Positions 35,490 to 44,216 are shown, counted from the stretch's first letter. The stretch is 64,000 nucleotides of DNA from Egicoccus sp. AB-alg2 (GCF_041821065.1 NZ_JBGUAX010000005.1:186001-250000), one strand, 5' to 3'. The notes: generated from the sequence alone by a model not told the origin. Program-made: numbers and translations.

Positions 35490-36176
35490 TCAGGGCGTGT
35501 TGGACGTGCTCGGCGGCTGCCGGGCCGAACTCTGGGCGCGCCGTTCGGCCAGGCGGGCCGCCAGGGCGGCAGCCTCCGTGCGGCGCTCCATCTGGAGCTT
35601 GTCGAGCAGCCGCGTCGTGTAGTTCTTGACCGTCCGCTCCGCGAGGAAGAGCCGCTCGGCGATCTGCCGGTTGGACAGCCCCTGGCCGATGAGCTCGAAC
35701 ACCCGCCGCTCCTGGTCGGTCAGGGTGGCGACACGCGGATCCTCGTCGACGGTGCCGGTGACCTTGTCGAGCAGCTCCGGGACGGTGTCGGGCGGCAGCA
35801 GGGTGCCGCCCTTGGCCAGCAGCGCGACGGTCTCGGCCAGGTCCGCGGCGCGGCTGTCCTTGCCGAGGTAGGCGCCGGCGCCGGCGAGCGCGGCGGACAG
35901 CAGCCCGCGCGGGTCCGGGAACGAGGTCAGCAGCAGGCAGGCGGTGTTGGGATGGCTGGCGCGCAGTTCGCGGCACAACTGGATCCCGTCCCCGTCGGGC
36001 AGGACCACGTCGAGGATCGCGACGTCGGGGTCGGTCGCGGCCACGACCGTGCGGGCCTCGGCGACCGTCCCGGCCTCGCCGACCACCTCGCAGTCCGTGG
36101 CGACGCGCTCGAGCGCACGCCGCAGTCCCTGCCGGACCACCTCGTGGTCGTCGACGATCACGACCGTGTGCGCCAT
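35490..36176 (-). CDS. NarL/LuxR-family response regulator
   Basis: 228 residues. The receiver domain (4-125) has the acidic pocket Asp9-Asp10, phospho-acceptor Asp56 in VAILDVVLPDGDG and a Lys near 106. The LuxR helix-turn-helix (about 150-210) reads LTDQERRVFELIGQGLSNRQIAERLF. I start at ATG 36176, with GGAGACGGG upstream and the receiver beginning at once. About 88 bases upstream on the same strand lies a mini-protein resembling the HisKA_3 helix of DevS-type kinases. Confidence 0.9.
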   Translation of the reverse strand: MAHTVVIVDDHEVVRQGLRRALERVATDCEVVGEAGTVAEARTVVAATDPDVAILDVVLPDGDGIQLCRELRASHPNTACLLLTSFPDPRGLLSAALAGAGAYLGKDSRAADLAETVALLAKGGTLLPPDTVPELLDKVTGTVDEDPRVATLTDQERRVFELIGQGLSNRQIAERLFLAERTVKNYTTRLLDKLQMERRTEAAALAARLAERRAQSSARQPPSTSNTP

Positions 36177-36264
36177 CACCCGTCTCCAGCCGACACCGGG
36201 GGCGTCACCCGACGGTGCGGGCCGCCCGGGGGCCGCGGCCCCGCGGATCGGTGCGCCGAGCGGG

Positions 36265-36513
36265 TCAGCGCGCCGAGCCGGCACGCACGTCTCGGATCAC
36301 GTCGTCGATCAATGCCTCGAGCCGATCGAGCTCTTCCGCAACCGTGCCATCCCGAACGGTGTTGCGCACGCCGTTCAGCCCCAACGCCACGACGAAAAGG
36401 CGCTGTTGGACGCTGTCGAGCAGATCGACGGGTGGGGCGGCTGGATCGCCCGGAGTGCCGGCACCGTTGTTGCGGGGCCAGCTGGCGTCGGGTTCGCGGG
36501 GTTGGGCGGGCAT
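36265..36513 (-). CDS. Mini-protein resembling a HisKA_3 dimerisation helix without its histidine
   Basis: 82 residues. The N-terminal third is Pro/Ala-rich. Residues ~29-80 match the DHp helix pair of DevS/DosT-type kinases: PVDLLDSVQQRLFVVALGLN aligns with the usual DLHDxVxQRLF pattern, then DRLEALIDDVIRDVR fits the second helix. The residue at the phospho-acceptor position is Leu instead of His, and there is no ATPase domain. It precedes the NarL-type regulator on the same strand. The start at ATG 36513 has a weak ribosome site, so the N-terminus is uncertain. It might modulate kinase dimers, or be a gene remnant. Confidence 0.55.
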   Translation of the reverse strand: MPAQPREPDASWPRNNGAGTPGDPAAPPVDLLDSVQQRLFVVALGLNGVRNTVRDGTVAEELDRLEALIDDVIRDVRAGSAR

Positions 36514-36772
36514 GGGCAGGTCACCGTCGGTAGGCGGCCGGGTGGCACGCCGAGGCGGGGGAGGGTGTTGCCAGGAGGTGCAGGGTGGTTGACGACCGCG
36601 AGCGTGGCTAGGGACCTTGGTGCTCAGTTCGTCCCGCAACAGCATTGTGGCGCTGCGGGCGCGCGCGTCGACGTCCGATCCGCCGGGGCGACCATTAGTG
36701 ACCTTGGTGCCTGTCCCCCCGCTCCACCCCATGCTGAGCTAGGCGCGGACATCGATCCGGGGACGAACGCCC

Positions 36773-37279
36773 ATGCAGGCAACTGCGCACGCACCACTGC
36801 GGCCCGACGAGGCGACGGAGTTCGCCGATCACGGCGCTGCCCTCGTCGCGCCGCCCCGCGGGGTTGGCAAGGTGGCGGCGGTTGGCTCGGTCGTCGCGGC
36901 GCCCGCGCCGGCGACGGTGTGGCCAGGGGCGGACGTGCGTGTCGGGTCCGACCGCCTCGCCGACCGGGATGGTCGCGACGTGGCGGCTGGTGTCGCTGAA
37001 CCCGACGGCACGGTGCGACCAGACGCTGCTCTGGAGCCGGCGCCGGCGGTCGCGCTGTTGGCGGCCACCGCGCTCGGGCTCGCCTTCACGACCGGGCTGA
37101 CGCGTGGCAGTGTCACGCTGCTCGGCGACCTGGCCGACGCACAGCCGGCACGGTTGCTGCAGGCCAGTGAGCACGCCCTGCGGATGGGATCGACCTCGTG
37201 GGAACCGCGCCGGCTGGCGGCGGACCTGCTGGAGCGTGCCGCGCTGTTCTGCGAACAGCGCACCGGCACGCGGCCGTAG
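36773..37279 (+). CDS. Hypothetical protein
   Basis: 168 residues with no family I recognise. The first 100 residues are Ala/Pro/Gly-rich. The stretch VALLAATALGLAFTTGL (about 93-110) is hydrophobic but probably too short for a confident membrane helix. The C-terminal 55 residues look folded and helical (DLADAQPARLLQASEHALRM, RRLAADLLERAALFCEQR). Third-position GC improves in the second half. The opposite strand also has an open frame, but its composition looks like a shadow. Confidence 0.45.
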   Translation: MQATAHAPLRPDEATEFADHGAALVAPPRGVGKVAAVGSVVAAPAPATVWPGADVRVGSDRLADRDGRDVAAGVAEPDGTVRPDAALEPAPAVALLAATALGLAFTTGLTRGSVTLLGDLADAQPARLLQASEHALRMGSTSWEPRRLAADLLERAALFCEQRTGTRP

Positions 37280-37523
37280 CCGCCGGTCGGCGCCGTTCTA
37301 CGGGGGGCGGCGCCGACCGGGCTCCGGATGCGGGCGGGGGTCGTGGGCTGTGCGGCGCCGGGCGTGGCCGTCGGTCGTGCCCGGCGCGGTCGTCGAATCG
37401 TGGGCGGCGTGGCGGCCGGGCCGCGGACGGGCTGCGGACGGGGCTTCTGTGGTCGCATGACCGAAAGGTCCTCCAGATCGGTGGGCGACGTGCCGATACC
37501 CGCCTCCACGACGAGGGGGACGC

Positions 37524-38672
37524 GTGGACGCGCACGACGACTGGGCCATCCGCATCGAGCAGCGCTACCTGCACAACGAGGCCGGCGCCGGCGCCCGCGA
37601 GAAGGAGCGGGAACACGCGGCCGGCAAGAGTCGCGGGCGACGGCTCGTCGAACGGCTGCTGGACACCCGCAGCGACGAGCGCAGCTGGCGCCGCGGCGCG
37701 GAGGGCGAGGAACGGGTCGCGGCAGTACTGGCCGGGCTCGGTGAGCGCTGGGCCGTCGTTCACGACCTCACGATCGGGCGCCGGGGCGCGAACCTCGACC
37801 ACCTCGTGATCGGACCCGCCGGGGTCTTCGTGCTGAACACGAAGAACCTGACCGGGACGGTCACGGTGCACGAGCGGTCGGTCCGCCAGAACGGCCACCG
37901 GACCGGCTCCGTGCCCGGCCTGCTCCGCGAGGTCGAGGCGGTGCGGGACCGGCTGTCGGCGGCGGTCGGCCGGCCGGTGCAGCCGTGGGGCGCGCTCGTG
38001 TTGATGGGCTGCCGGATCGAGGTGAGGAAGCCGCTCGCCGGCATCGCGGTGCTGACACCACCACATCTGGCGGGGTGGTTGACGTCCCTGCCGGACGACG
38101 TGCTGAGCGGCGGGCAGGTGCTGGAACTGGAGCGGGCGGCGCGGACTCCGCAGACATGGCTGCCACCGAAGGCCGCGGCTGCGTCGAGGTCACCAGCACC
38201 AGCGCCGCCGGCCGCCTCGCCGGCGGTCACCGGTCCGCCATCACCGACAACTGCGGCCACGACCCCCGCTGCCTCGCTGTCGGCCGGCTCGGCGGTCCCC
38301 GCCGCTCCCCCAGCACCCGCCGCTGCGGCGCCGTCGCCTCCGCCGACCGCCGACGGCCGCGCGGTGACGGTCCGCCGGTGGCGCCGCTTTGGCAAGGACC
38401 GTCTCTACGCCAACGGTGCCGACGGGCTGCGGCTGGGCTACCTCGAGGTGGCGACCGGCGAGATCGTGCTGGAGGTCGCCGACCCGACCGGCCTGATCAC
38501 GGCGCAGCTGCGTGCGAGCCATCGGGCCCTTGGCGCCGCAGCCACTCTGAAGGCCCGCACGGACAGCGTTGCCGGCGCACGGGTCGGGCGGGGCCATACT
38601 CGCCGCATCGAGCGACAACTACCGGGCGGTTCGGGTGATGGCGGCGTACGTGGCGATCATCGTTCCCGGTGA
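37524..38672 (+). CDS. NERD-domain protein
   Basis: 382 residues. Residues ~55-170 form a NERD (nuclease-related) domain: GAEGEERVAAVLAGL, then VVHDLTIGRRGANLDHLVIGPAGVFVLNTKN, in which the Asp-His and Asn/Lys positions mirror the restriction-endonuclease-like core. A long Ala/Pro/Thr linker (about 225-290) leads to a C-terminal segment (about 292-345: RRWRRFGKDRLYANGADGLRLGYLE) that looks like a small beta domain. GAGGGGGACGC precedes the GTG at 37524. The last ~35 bases overlap the start of the LOG-like gene. NERD proteins are thought to act on nucleic acids; function unproven. Confidence 0.75.
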   Translation: MDAHDDWAIRIEQRYLHNEAGAGAREKEREHAAGKSRGRRLVERLLDTRSDERSWRRGAEGEERVAAVLAGLGERWAVVHDLTIGRRGANLDHLVIGPAGVFVLNTKNLTGTVTVHERSVRQNGHRTGSVPGLLREVEAVRDRLSAAVGRPVQPWGALVLMGCRIEVRKPLAGIAVLTPPHLAGWLTSLPDDVLSGGQVLELERAARTPQTWLPPKAAAASRSPAPAPPAASPAVTGPPSPTTAATTPAASLSAGSAVPAAPPAPAAAAPSPPPTADGRAVTVRRWRRFGKDRLYANGADGLRLGYLEVATGEIVLEVADPTGLITAQLRASHRALGAAATLKARTDSVAGARVGRGHTRRIERQLPGGSGDGGVRGDHRSR

Positions 38673-39108
38673 CGGCGCGACCGAGGACGACCGCGCCGAT
38701 GCCAGGGAGGCGGGACGGCGCTTGGCCGAGGCCGGACACACGATCGTCACCGGCGGGCTCGGCGGCGTCATGGAGGCTGCGGCCGAGGGGGCGGCGACGG
38801 TCGGCGGCATCTCCGTCGGGCTGCTGCCGGGCATGGACCGGCACGACGGAGCGGCGGCCCACACCGTGCTGGTGCCGACCGGGATGGGCGAGCTCCGCAA
38901 CGGGCTCGTGATCCGTACGGCGGACGCGGTGCTGTGCATCGGCGGCAGCTGGGGGTCGTTGAGCGAGGTGGCGCTGGCGGTGCGGACCGGCCGACCCGTG
39001 GTGGCGCTGCGCGGCTGGCCACTGCCGGGCGATTCGGTCAGGACCGTCCCGAACGTGGAAGCCGCGGTGCAGGCCGTCCTCGAGCGGCTGTCGTCGAGCG
39101 GGCGCTAG
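38638..39108 (+). CDS. TIGR00725/LOG-like nucleotide-binding protein
   Basis: 156 residues with a Rossmann-like fold. The signature GGLGGVMEAAAEGA and the later GGSWGSLSEVALA are those of the LOG/lysine-decarboxylase-like families (TIGR00725). LOG enzymes release cytokinin-type bases from nucleotide monophosphates, but the PGGxGTxxE motif of true LOG proteins is altered to GGSWGSLSE. The start lies inside the end of the NERD gene. Its stop overlaps by 4 bases the stop of the convergent winged-helix gene. Substrate unknown. Confidence 0.7.
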   Translation: MAAYVAIIVPGDGATEDDRADAREAGRRLAEAGHTIVTGGLGGVMEAAAEGAATVGGISVGLLPGMDRHDGAAAHTVLVPTGMGELRNGLVIRTADAVLCIGGSWGSLSEVALAVRTGRPVVALRGWPLPGDSVRTVPNVEAAVQAVLERLSSSGR

Positions 39109-40238
39109 CGGCCGATGACGCGGGTTCCGGCCGCCGGCAGCTTCGACCACCAGTGGCCGTAGCGGGCATAGGCCTGCGGATCGCGATCGGCGAACAGCGT
39201 GAGGAGGCCGCGTGCCTCGGCGGTGAGCGCCTCCCACGCGTCGTCGGGCAGGCGGTGGAACGGCAATACCTCGATGCCGTCGTCGACCGGCCGCCAGACG
39301 CCGCGGACGTGGCCGTCGACCAGCACGGTGGGCAGTACGTCGCCGTTGCGGCGCAGCACGGTCTGCCGGTATTCGTCCGGCAGCACGCGGCCGCGGTCGG
39401 CGTAGGCGAGCAGGATGCTGTCCCACATGCCGAGCAGCCGCGGCGGCGCCGGCGTGTCCTCGTCCGGGAGCGGCGCGTCCGGCAGGTCGTGAAGCGGCTT
39501 GCCGTCGGGCCCCTCGTGGACGACCAGTTCGTCGGCCATGGCCTGCATGGCCTCGCGGACGACGGTGCGCCGCTGCATCGCGAACTGGGCGACGTCCTCG
39601 GCCGAGGCCGGCCCGAAGCCCTCGAGGTAGCGCCGGATCAGCCCGCGCAGCGCCTCCGCCGGGGTGGGGCGCGGTGGCGCCGCGGGTGCGGCGACGAAGG
39701 TCGGCTCGCGACCGAACGACCACGGCTTGCCGGTAGGCGCGTGGAGCAGCGGCGCGAAGGTTCTCAGCGCCCACCACACGCCGCGCTCCGGGGGCGCGCC
39801 GAGGTGCTCGGCGAGCATCGCCTCGATGTCGCGTTTCGTGCGTGGCTCGGTGGCGAACGCGACCAGGTGCGGGAGCAGGGCGTCGGCATCCGCGATGGAC
39901 AGGCCCGTCGAGGTGAAGCGGCGGTCGTTGAGCCGCGATGCCCGCAGGTTGCGCAGCATCGCCTCGTGGAAGGTCGTGTAGTCGTCGGCGTGGACCGCGT
40001 GCAGCGTGATGCGCATGAGCGTGGCCTTGACCACGGCGGTGCGCGCGAAGGCGGCGTCGAGGTCGGCCGGCTGGAAGTCGGCGAGCCGGTTCCACAGCGC
40101 GACGTACGGCGATGCCGGCTCCTGGGCCTGCAGGGCGACGACCCGCCGGACCGCGTCGGCAACTGGCCGGGCTTCCCGACGCAACAGCAACTGCCGGGCC
40201 AACGTGGCCCGGTTCAACCGCCGCGCGGAGAGCCGCAT
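39105..40238 (-). CDS. Winged-helix DNA-binding (HTH_42-type) protein
   Basis: A 377-residue member of the winged helix DNA-binding domain family (HTH_42, PF06224, related to AlkX). The N-terminus MRLSARRLNRATLARQLLL and the motif QAQEPASPYVALWNRL are characteristic, as is the C-terminal VLVDGHVRGVWRP. Members bind DNA and some are linked to alkylation or crosslink repair. I start at ATG 40238 because a TATGAT box lies 6 bases upstream, which fits a leaderless message; an upstream frame to 40283 lacks such support. A GAGCTC-N5-GAGCTC repeat overlaps the promoter. Confidence 0.8.
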   Translation of the reverse strand: MRLSARRLNRATLARQLLLRREARPVADAVRRVVALQAQEPASPYVALWNRLADFQPADLDAAFARTAVVKATLMRITLHAVHADDYTTFHEAMLRNLRASRLNDRRFTSTGLSIADADALLPHLVAFATEPRTKRDIEAMLAEHLGAPPERGVWWALRTFAPLLHAPTGKPWSFGREPTFVAAPAAPPRPTPAEALRGLIRRYLEGFGPASAEDVAQFAMQRRTVVREAMQAMADELVVHEGPDGKPLHDLPDAPLPDEDTPAPPRLLGMWDSILLAYADRGRVLPDEYRQTVLRRNGDVLPTVLVDGHVRGVWRPVDDGIEVLPFHRLPDDAWEALTAEARGLLTLFADRDPQAYARYGHWWSKLPAAGTRVIGR

Positions 40239-40244
40239 CGCCAG

Positions 40245-40250
40245 ATCATA
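40245..40250 (-). promoter_or_regulatory. -10 box TATGAT of a leaderless transcript
   Basis: Minus-strand TATGAT (40250-40245) is followed by 6 bases and then the ATG at 40238. This is the best-matching -10 box I found in the window. Confidence 0.55.
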
Positions 40251-40254
40251 GATC

Positions 40255-40271
40255 GAGCTCAATAGGAGCTC
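40255..40271. promoter_or_regulatory. Possible operator, inverted repeat next to the -10 box
   Basis: GAGCTC-AATAG-GAGCTC forms a 6-5-6 symmetric element just upstream of the TATGAT box, where it would cover the -35 area. It may be an autoregulatory site for the winged-helix protein (inference). Confidence 0.35.
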
Positions 40272-40415
40272 GGCGAGTTGCACCGTGCGCTGACCGAGCG
40301 GCGCATGGCCGGGGAAGCTGGACGACTTCTTCGGCAGACCGGGCGGCCGATGATCTCTGCTGGTGCCTCACTTGGCACCTCCGCGCGGGCATCCGCGTCG
40401 ATTCGGGGGATCCAT

Positions 40416-41699
40416 ATGAGCATGCTCGGCATTGCTGCGCGCTTCGGCATGGGCGCAGCGACCGTCCTGACGATGTCGCTGCTGCCGGTCGCGCCGGCAG
40501 GCGCTGACACCTACTCGGCCGTGATCCAGGGCGTCGTCTTCAGCGACGACAACGGCAACGGTGTCCGCGACAACAGTGAGATGCGCCTGCCGGTCGTGCC
40601 GGGCCAAGTCCTGCTGGAGGGCGGCTTCTATGGCGGACAGTTCAGCGTAGGAATTTGGGACGATCCCTACGGCGATCACAACGGTGGGTGGGACGCCGAA
40701 TTCATCTTCGATGAACTTCCGGCCGGCACATACCAGGTCGAGTTCGAGCCCTACTACGAATGCCAGTTCACGACGCCGAACCCCGTCGAGGTGCGGGTCG
40801 AACGCGGACGCACCCACACGTTGAACTTCGGGGTCCGCTGCGCGACCGGTGTCATCGAGGGAGCCGTCTTCGAGGACGACAACAAGGACGGCCTGTTCGG
40901 CAACCGTGAGTACGAATTGTCGACGCCCGTCCGCGTCTTCCGGGATGGCGTGCAGGTCGCCAGCCGACGTGGCCGGTTCCTCGTCGAGGAACTGATGCCG
41001 GGCACCTACACCGTGCGCGCCGATGTGCCTGCGGGGTACGTGGCGACGACGACGACCTCGCGAACCGTGACGATCCGTACCGGCGACCGCATCGAGCGTC
41101 TGCGTTTCGGCTTCCAGAGAACGCCGAGCGTGTCCGTCGCCGCGTCGCCGACCAAACTCGTTCACGGCAACTCGACGACCGTTACCGGACGCATCCTCCG
41201 CGGCTCGACGGCGCTCAGCGGCAAAGCCGTCCGTCTGCAGGTGCGGCACACGACACAGGACCCCTGGCGTGACGTGGCGCAGGTGACGTCCGACCGCGAT
41301 GGGCGCTTCTCCTTCGCCGTCAAGCCGTCCCGCAACCTCCAGTACCGCTGGAGCTTCGTCGGTGACACGACCACTGTGCCGGGCAGTAGTTCGCTCGTGT
41401 CGGTCACCGTCGAACAGCGAGTGACGGCCACGCTCAGCACGACGTCCATGTCGGTCGGCCGAACCGCCACGCTCGACGGCAAGGTCTCGCCCGCTCACGC
41501 GGGCCAGCCGGTGGTACTGCAGCAGAACGTCAATGGCATCTGGCGCAAGGTCGCGGAGACGAAGCTGAGCTCCACCAGCACCTATCGGTTCCGACTCTCG
41601 CCAACACGCGCCGGTACCTACACCTACCGCGTGGTTCGGCCCGCCGACGCCGACCATGCCCTGGGCACCAGCCCGACCCGCAAGCTCACTGTCCGCTGA
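40416..41699 (+). CDS. Secreted multi-domain surface protein (SdrD-B-like plus Ig-like repeats)
   Basis: 427 residues. A signal peptide (about 1-29, ending PAGADT) follows ATG 40416, which has GGGGGA 5 bases upstream. Two SdrD-B/CNA-B-like beta domains come next, each opening with a Ca-binding-like loop: GVVFSDDNGNGVRDNSE and GAVFEDDNKDGLFGNRE. Both close with an LPAGTYQVEF or LMPGTYTVRA strand. Two Ig-like beta modules occupy about 240-425. No sortase motif or C-terminal anchor is visible, so it is probably released or held by partners. Third-position GC is lower than the window average, suggesting accessory DNA. It leads a plus-strand run with a coiled-coil protein and a Ser/Thr kinase. Confidence 0.75.
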   Translation: MSMLGIAARFGMGAATVLTMSLLPVAPAGADTYSAVIQGVVFSDDNGNGVRDNSEMRLPVVPGQVLLEGGFYGGQFSVGIWDDPYGDHNGGWDAEFIFDELPAGTYQVEFEPYYECQFTTPNPVEVRVERGRTHTLNFGVRCATGVIEGAVFEDDNKDGLFGNREYELSTPVRVFRDGVQVASRRGRFLVEELMPGTYTVRADVPAGYVATTTTSRTVTIRTGDRIERLRFGFQRTPSVSVAASPTKLVHGNSTTVTGRILRGSTALSGKAVRLQVRHTTQDPWRDVAQVTSDRDGRFSFAVKPSRNLQYRWSFVGDTTTVPGSSSLVSVTVEQRVTATLSTTSMSVGRTATLDGKVSPAHAGQPVVLQQNVNGIWRKVAETKLSSTSTYRFRLSPTRAGTYTYRVVRPADADHALGTSPTRKLTVR

Positions 41700-41717
41700 T
41701 TCTCACGAGGTGTTCTG

Positions 41718-42302
41718 ATGAAGCCGCGCTTGCTGGCGTTCGTACTCCTGGGTGTCGCCACCGCGACCCTCGCCGTCTCTGTTGCGGGGCTGAGCGTCAG
41801 CCGCTCCCAGGCTCGTGTAGAGCTTTCCAACGTCAGCCAGGAGCTTCACGACCGACAAGGCGAGGCAGAGGCCTTGGCGACCCGGGTGGAAGCGCTGACG
41901 GAAGAGGCGTCCCAACTCAAGGCTGCGTCGTCGACGGAGGTCGCGCAGCTTCGCGACGACGTCGAGCGCCTGGAGGCCGAAGCCGAGGAACTGCGCGGCC
42001 TGCTCGTCGCGGCAGAGGCCGAGGTCGACAGCGCGCGGGCCGCGCAAGCCGACGCCTCCCCCGCTGCTGCCGAGCCCGCGACTGCCGAGCCCGCGACCAG
42101 CGCTTCGGACAGCCAGACGCCGCCCAACGCTTGCGACCAGCTCGGAGGCTGGCACGAGAACGGCTCGGACTGGTGCGCCCAGCTGCTGCGAGACATGGAG
42201 CAGTGCGAGCAGGAGAAGGTCGGCGACCCCAACTGGGTCGAGTTCGAGGATGCGTTGTGGGAGAACGTCGTCACGGGTGAGATCTCGACCTGCGATGTCT
42301 GA
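41718..42302 (+). CDS. Membrane-anchored coiled-coil protein
   Basis: 194 residues. One N-terminal helix (about 7-27) anchors it, then a heptad-rich coiled coil (about 30-112) with Glu/Leu/Ala periodicity. A Pro/Ala-rich spacer follows, and a small C-terminal domain with four Cys (NACDQLGGWHENGSDWCAQLL and a later pair). GAGGTG precedes the ATG. It starts 18 bases after the surface-protein stop, and the kinase ATG lies inside its last 8 bases, so the three genes are one unit. The C-terminal Cys domain probably sits outside the cell. Confidence 0.7.
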   Translation: MKPRLLAFVLLGVATATLAVSVAGLSVSRSQARVELSNVSQELHDRQGEAEALATRVEALTEEASQLKAASSTEVAQLRDDVERLEAEAEELRGLLVAAEAEVDSARAAQADASPAAAEPATAEPATSASDSQTPPNACDQLGGWHENGSDWCAQLLRDMEQCEQEKVGDPNWVEFEDALWENVVTGEISTCDV

Positions 42303-43743
42303 CGTCTTGGACAGCGAGAGGCGCAGCGCCGGCCCACGGGTGCTCCGAGAACACCTGCAGGCGACGTTGCGCGATCTCGACCCCGAAACGATCGGCCCGT
42401 ACCGACTGCTGGGACGGCTCGGGCAGGGCGGCATGGGCGTCGTCTACCTCGGTGTAGCGAACGACCGCCCTGTTGCGGTGAAGCGCATGCATCCGCACCT
42501 GGCCCATGACGACGGCTTCCTCGCCAGATTCGCGCGGGAAGCGCGCCTCGCCCAGACGGTCGAGGGCCAGTTCACGGCCGACGTGGTGGCGCTCGACCTG
42601 ACCGACAACCCGCCGTGGATCGCCTCCGAGTACGTCCCGGGGATCACGCTCGCCCGCCACGTCGCCGAGCATGGTTGCCTGGATGGTGAGGAGCTGGCCG
42701 CGTTCGCCCTGGCGGTCGCAGAGGCGCTGTGCGGCATCCATGCCGCCGAGGTCATCCACCGCGACCTCACACCCGGGAACGTGCTGCTGACGGGGGCCGG
42801 CCCCCGAGTCGTGGATTTCGGTATCGCCGCCTGTCGCGACGGCACGGCCATCACCACGACCGGGCAAGCGATGGGAACGCCGGGCGCCGTCGCTCCGGAG
42901 GTCGTTCGGGGGAATCGCGCGACCGCAGCGGCGGACGTGTTCGCGTGGGGCGCGCTGGTCTGTTTCGCCGCCACGGGCGCGAACCCATACGGAGCTGGTA
43001 CGCCCGAGCAGTTGCTCTACCGGCTCCTCGAGGGATCACCCGACGTTCCAGAGTTGGACGAGCCACTGCGTGCACTGGTTCGCGCCGCTCTGAGTGACGA
43101 CCCGGCCCGTCGGCCAACGGCCGGCGGAATCGTCACCGAGCTCAGCGGTGCGAGCGAGGCGGTTTCGGCGACGCCGGTCACCGACCTCGTCACGCACCGA
43201 TGGACCATTACGCCCGAGCTGACCACGGTCGCCATCGGCGCACTTCCGCGACGCGGCCGGACGGGGCCGGCCGTGGCGACCGTGGCCGCCCTCCTGGCAC
43301 TCGGTGCCGTTACGGCCTACTCCTTCGATCTCGTGTCGCTGGAGGCGGTACGTGCCGTCGGTCAAGCCGTCGAGCCGGTCGATGGGGAGACGTCGGCGGC
43401 CGACGTGCGCGTCGATCGCGTGGCGGGTGTCGACCTCGAGGGCACGGCGCCGTCGCCCTCGTCCGGGTCTGCTCCGTTGCGGCCGGAGCAGGCAGGGACG
43501 CCGTCGCAGGCGGATGCCGAGCAGGCAGCCGAGCCGCCGGGGTCGAACGAGCAGCCGTCGACCTCCCCAGGCGAAGGCGTAGCGGAGGGCCGACTGCATG
43601 CGGCGTCCGCCAATCTCGCCGCGCTGCTGCCCATGCTGCACGACGAGGTGGACCGCCGGGTCATCGAAGGGCGGGAGCGGGAGACGGCCGTACTTGTGTC
43701 CAAGCTCTCCACGCCCGTGTGGGCGGCGACGAGTTCACGGTGA
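42295..43743 (+). CDS. Membrane Ser/Thr protein kinase (PknB-like)
   Basis: 482 residues. The kinase domain (about 35-285) is complete: glycine loop LGQGGMGVVY, Lys63 in VAVKRM, catalytic loop IHRDLTPGN with Asp156, DFG at 173-175, and activation segment TTTGQAMGTPGAVAPE. A membrane helix (about 324-343) is followed by an acidic, Pro/Ser-rich extracellular stretch ending abruptly after about 140 residues. Its stop overlaps a GTG of the next frame (GTGA). The kinase probably senses through its external part and phosphorylates cytosolic targets. It shares an operon with the surface and coiled-coil proteins. Confidence 0.88.
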   Translation: MSDVLDSERRSAGPRVLREHLQATLRDLDPETIGPYRLLGRLGQGGMGVVYLGVANDRPVAVKRMHPHLAHDDGFLARFAREARLAQTVEGQFTADVVALDLTDNPPWIASEYVPGITLARHVAEHGCLDGEELAAFALAVAEALCGIHAAEVIHRDLTPGNVLLTGAGPRVVDFGIAACRDGTAITTTGQAMGTPGAVAPEVVRGNRATAAADVFAWGALVCFAATGANPYGAGTPEQLLYRLLEGSPDVPELDEPLRALVRAALSDDPARRPTAGGIVTELSGASEAVSATPVTDLVTHRWTITPELTTVAIGALPRRGRTGPAVATVAALLALGAVTAYSFDLVSLEAVRAVGQAVEPVDGETSAADVRVDRVAGVDLEGTAPSPSSGSAPLRPEQAGTPSQADAEQAAEPPGSNEQPSTSPGEGVAEGRLHAASANLAALLPMLHDEVDRRVIEGRERETAVLVSKLSTPVWAATSSR

Positions 43744-44180
43744 CGCTCGCCGTCGAAGACCGAAACGAGTTCGTCGTCGCGGATCGCGTCGAAGTAGATG
43801 CCTGCGGCCACCTTGATGAGATCGCACATGACGACGTCGACATCCTCTACGTGTACTGCCAAGGCGGCGCCTCTGCCCGTTATCTCTACGCGATCGAGGT
43901 GGACGGTCTCGACCTCCGCGTGCATGGCAACGACGGTGAGCGGCTCGGGTGGTTGGTGCAGCACTGGGAGCGCGACGAGTTGCCGGGACAGGCGGACCGC
44001 CTGCATCTTCACGAGCGGATCTGCGAGCCCTCGTGTGCCGAGGGCAGCTCGGTCATCTACACGCTCGAACGTCCGACGGGCTGGAGCTGGAACCTGACCT
44101 TGTGCACATACGAGGACGGGACACGGCGAGCTGCACCCACGTTGAACGCCTCGTTCACGACCTACCTCGACGTGTGTTGA
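43740..44180 (+). CDS. Hypothetical small protein, or frameshifted kinase C-terminus
   Basis: 146 residues from GTG 43740, which overlaps the kinase stop (GTGA). The product is beta-rich and acidic (VTLAVEDRNEFVVADRVEVD, then DIDILYVYCQGGASARYLYAIEV-like strands) with five Cys. It lacks a signal peptide of its own, yet its composition fits an extracellular sensor domain. Two readings are possible: a coupled separate gene, or the true sensor domain of the kinase thrown out of frame by a single-base change or sequencing error just before 43743. It ends near the convergent acidic membrane protein gene. Confidence 0.5.
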   Translation: MTLAVEDRNEFVVADRVEVDACGHLDEIAHDDVDILYVYCQGGASARYLYAIEVDGLDLRVHGNDGERLGWLVQHWERDELPGQADRLHLHERICEPSCAEGSSVIYTLERPTGWSWNLTLCTYEDGTRRAAPTLNASFTTYLDVC

Positions 44181-44216
44181 TGCCGCGGCGACTGAGCCCC
44201 GCGTCGAGAGCAGGCC

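Noticed and set aside
36829-37509. Minus-strand frame opposite the hypothetical protein at 36773-37279
   Set aside because: Ser/Arg/Ala/Thr-rich without folded segments or ribosome site; judged a shadow, though the plus-strand call is itself modest.
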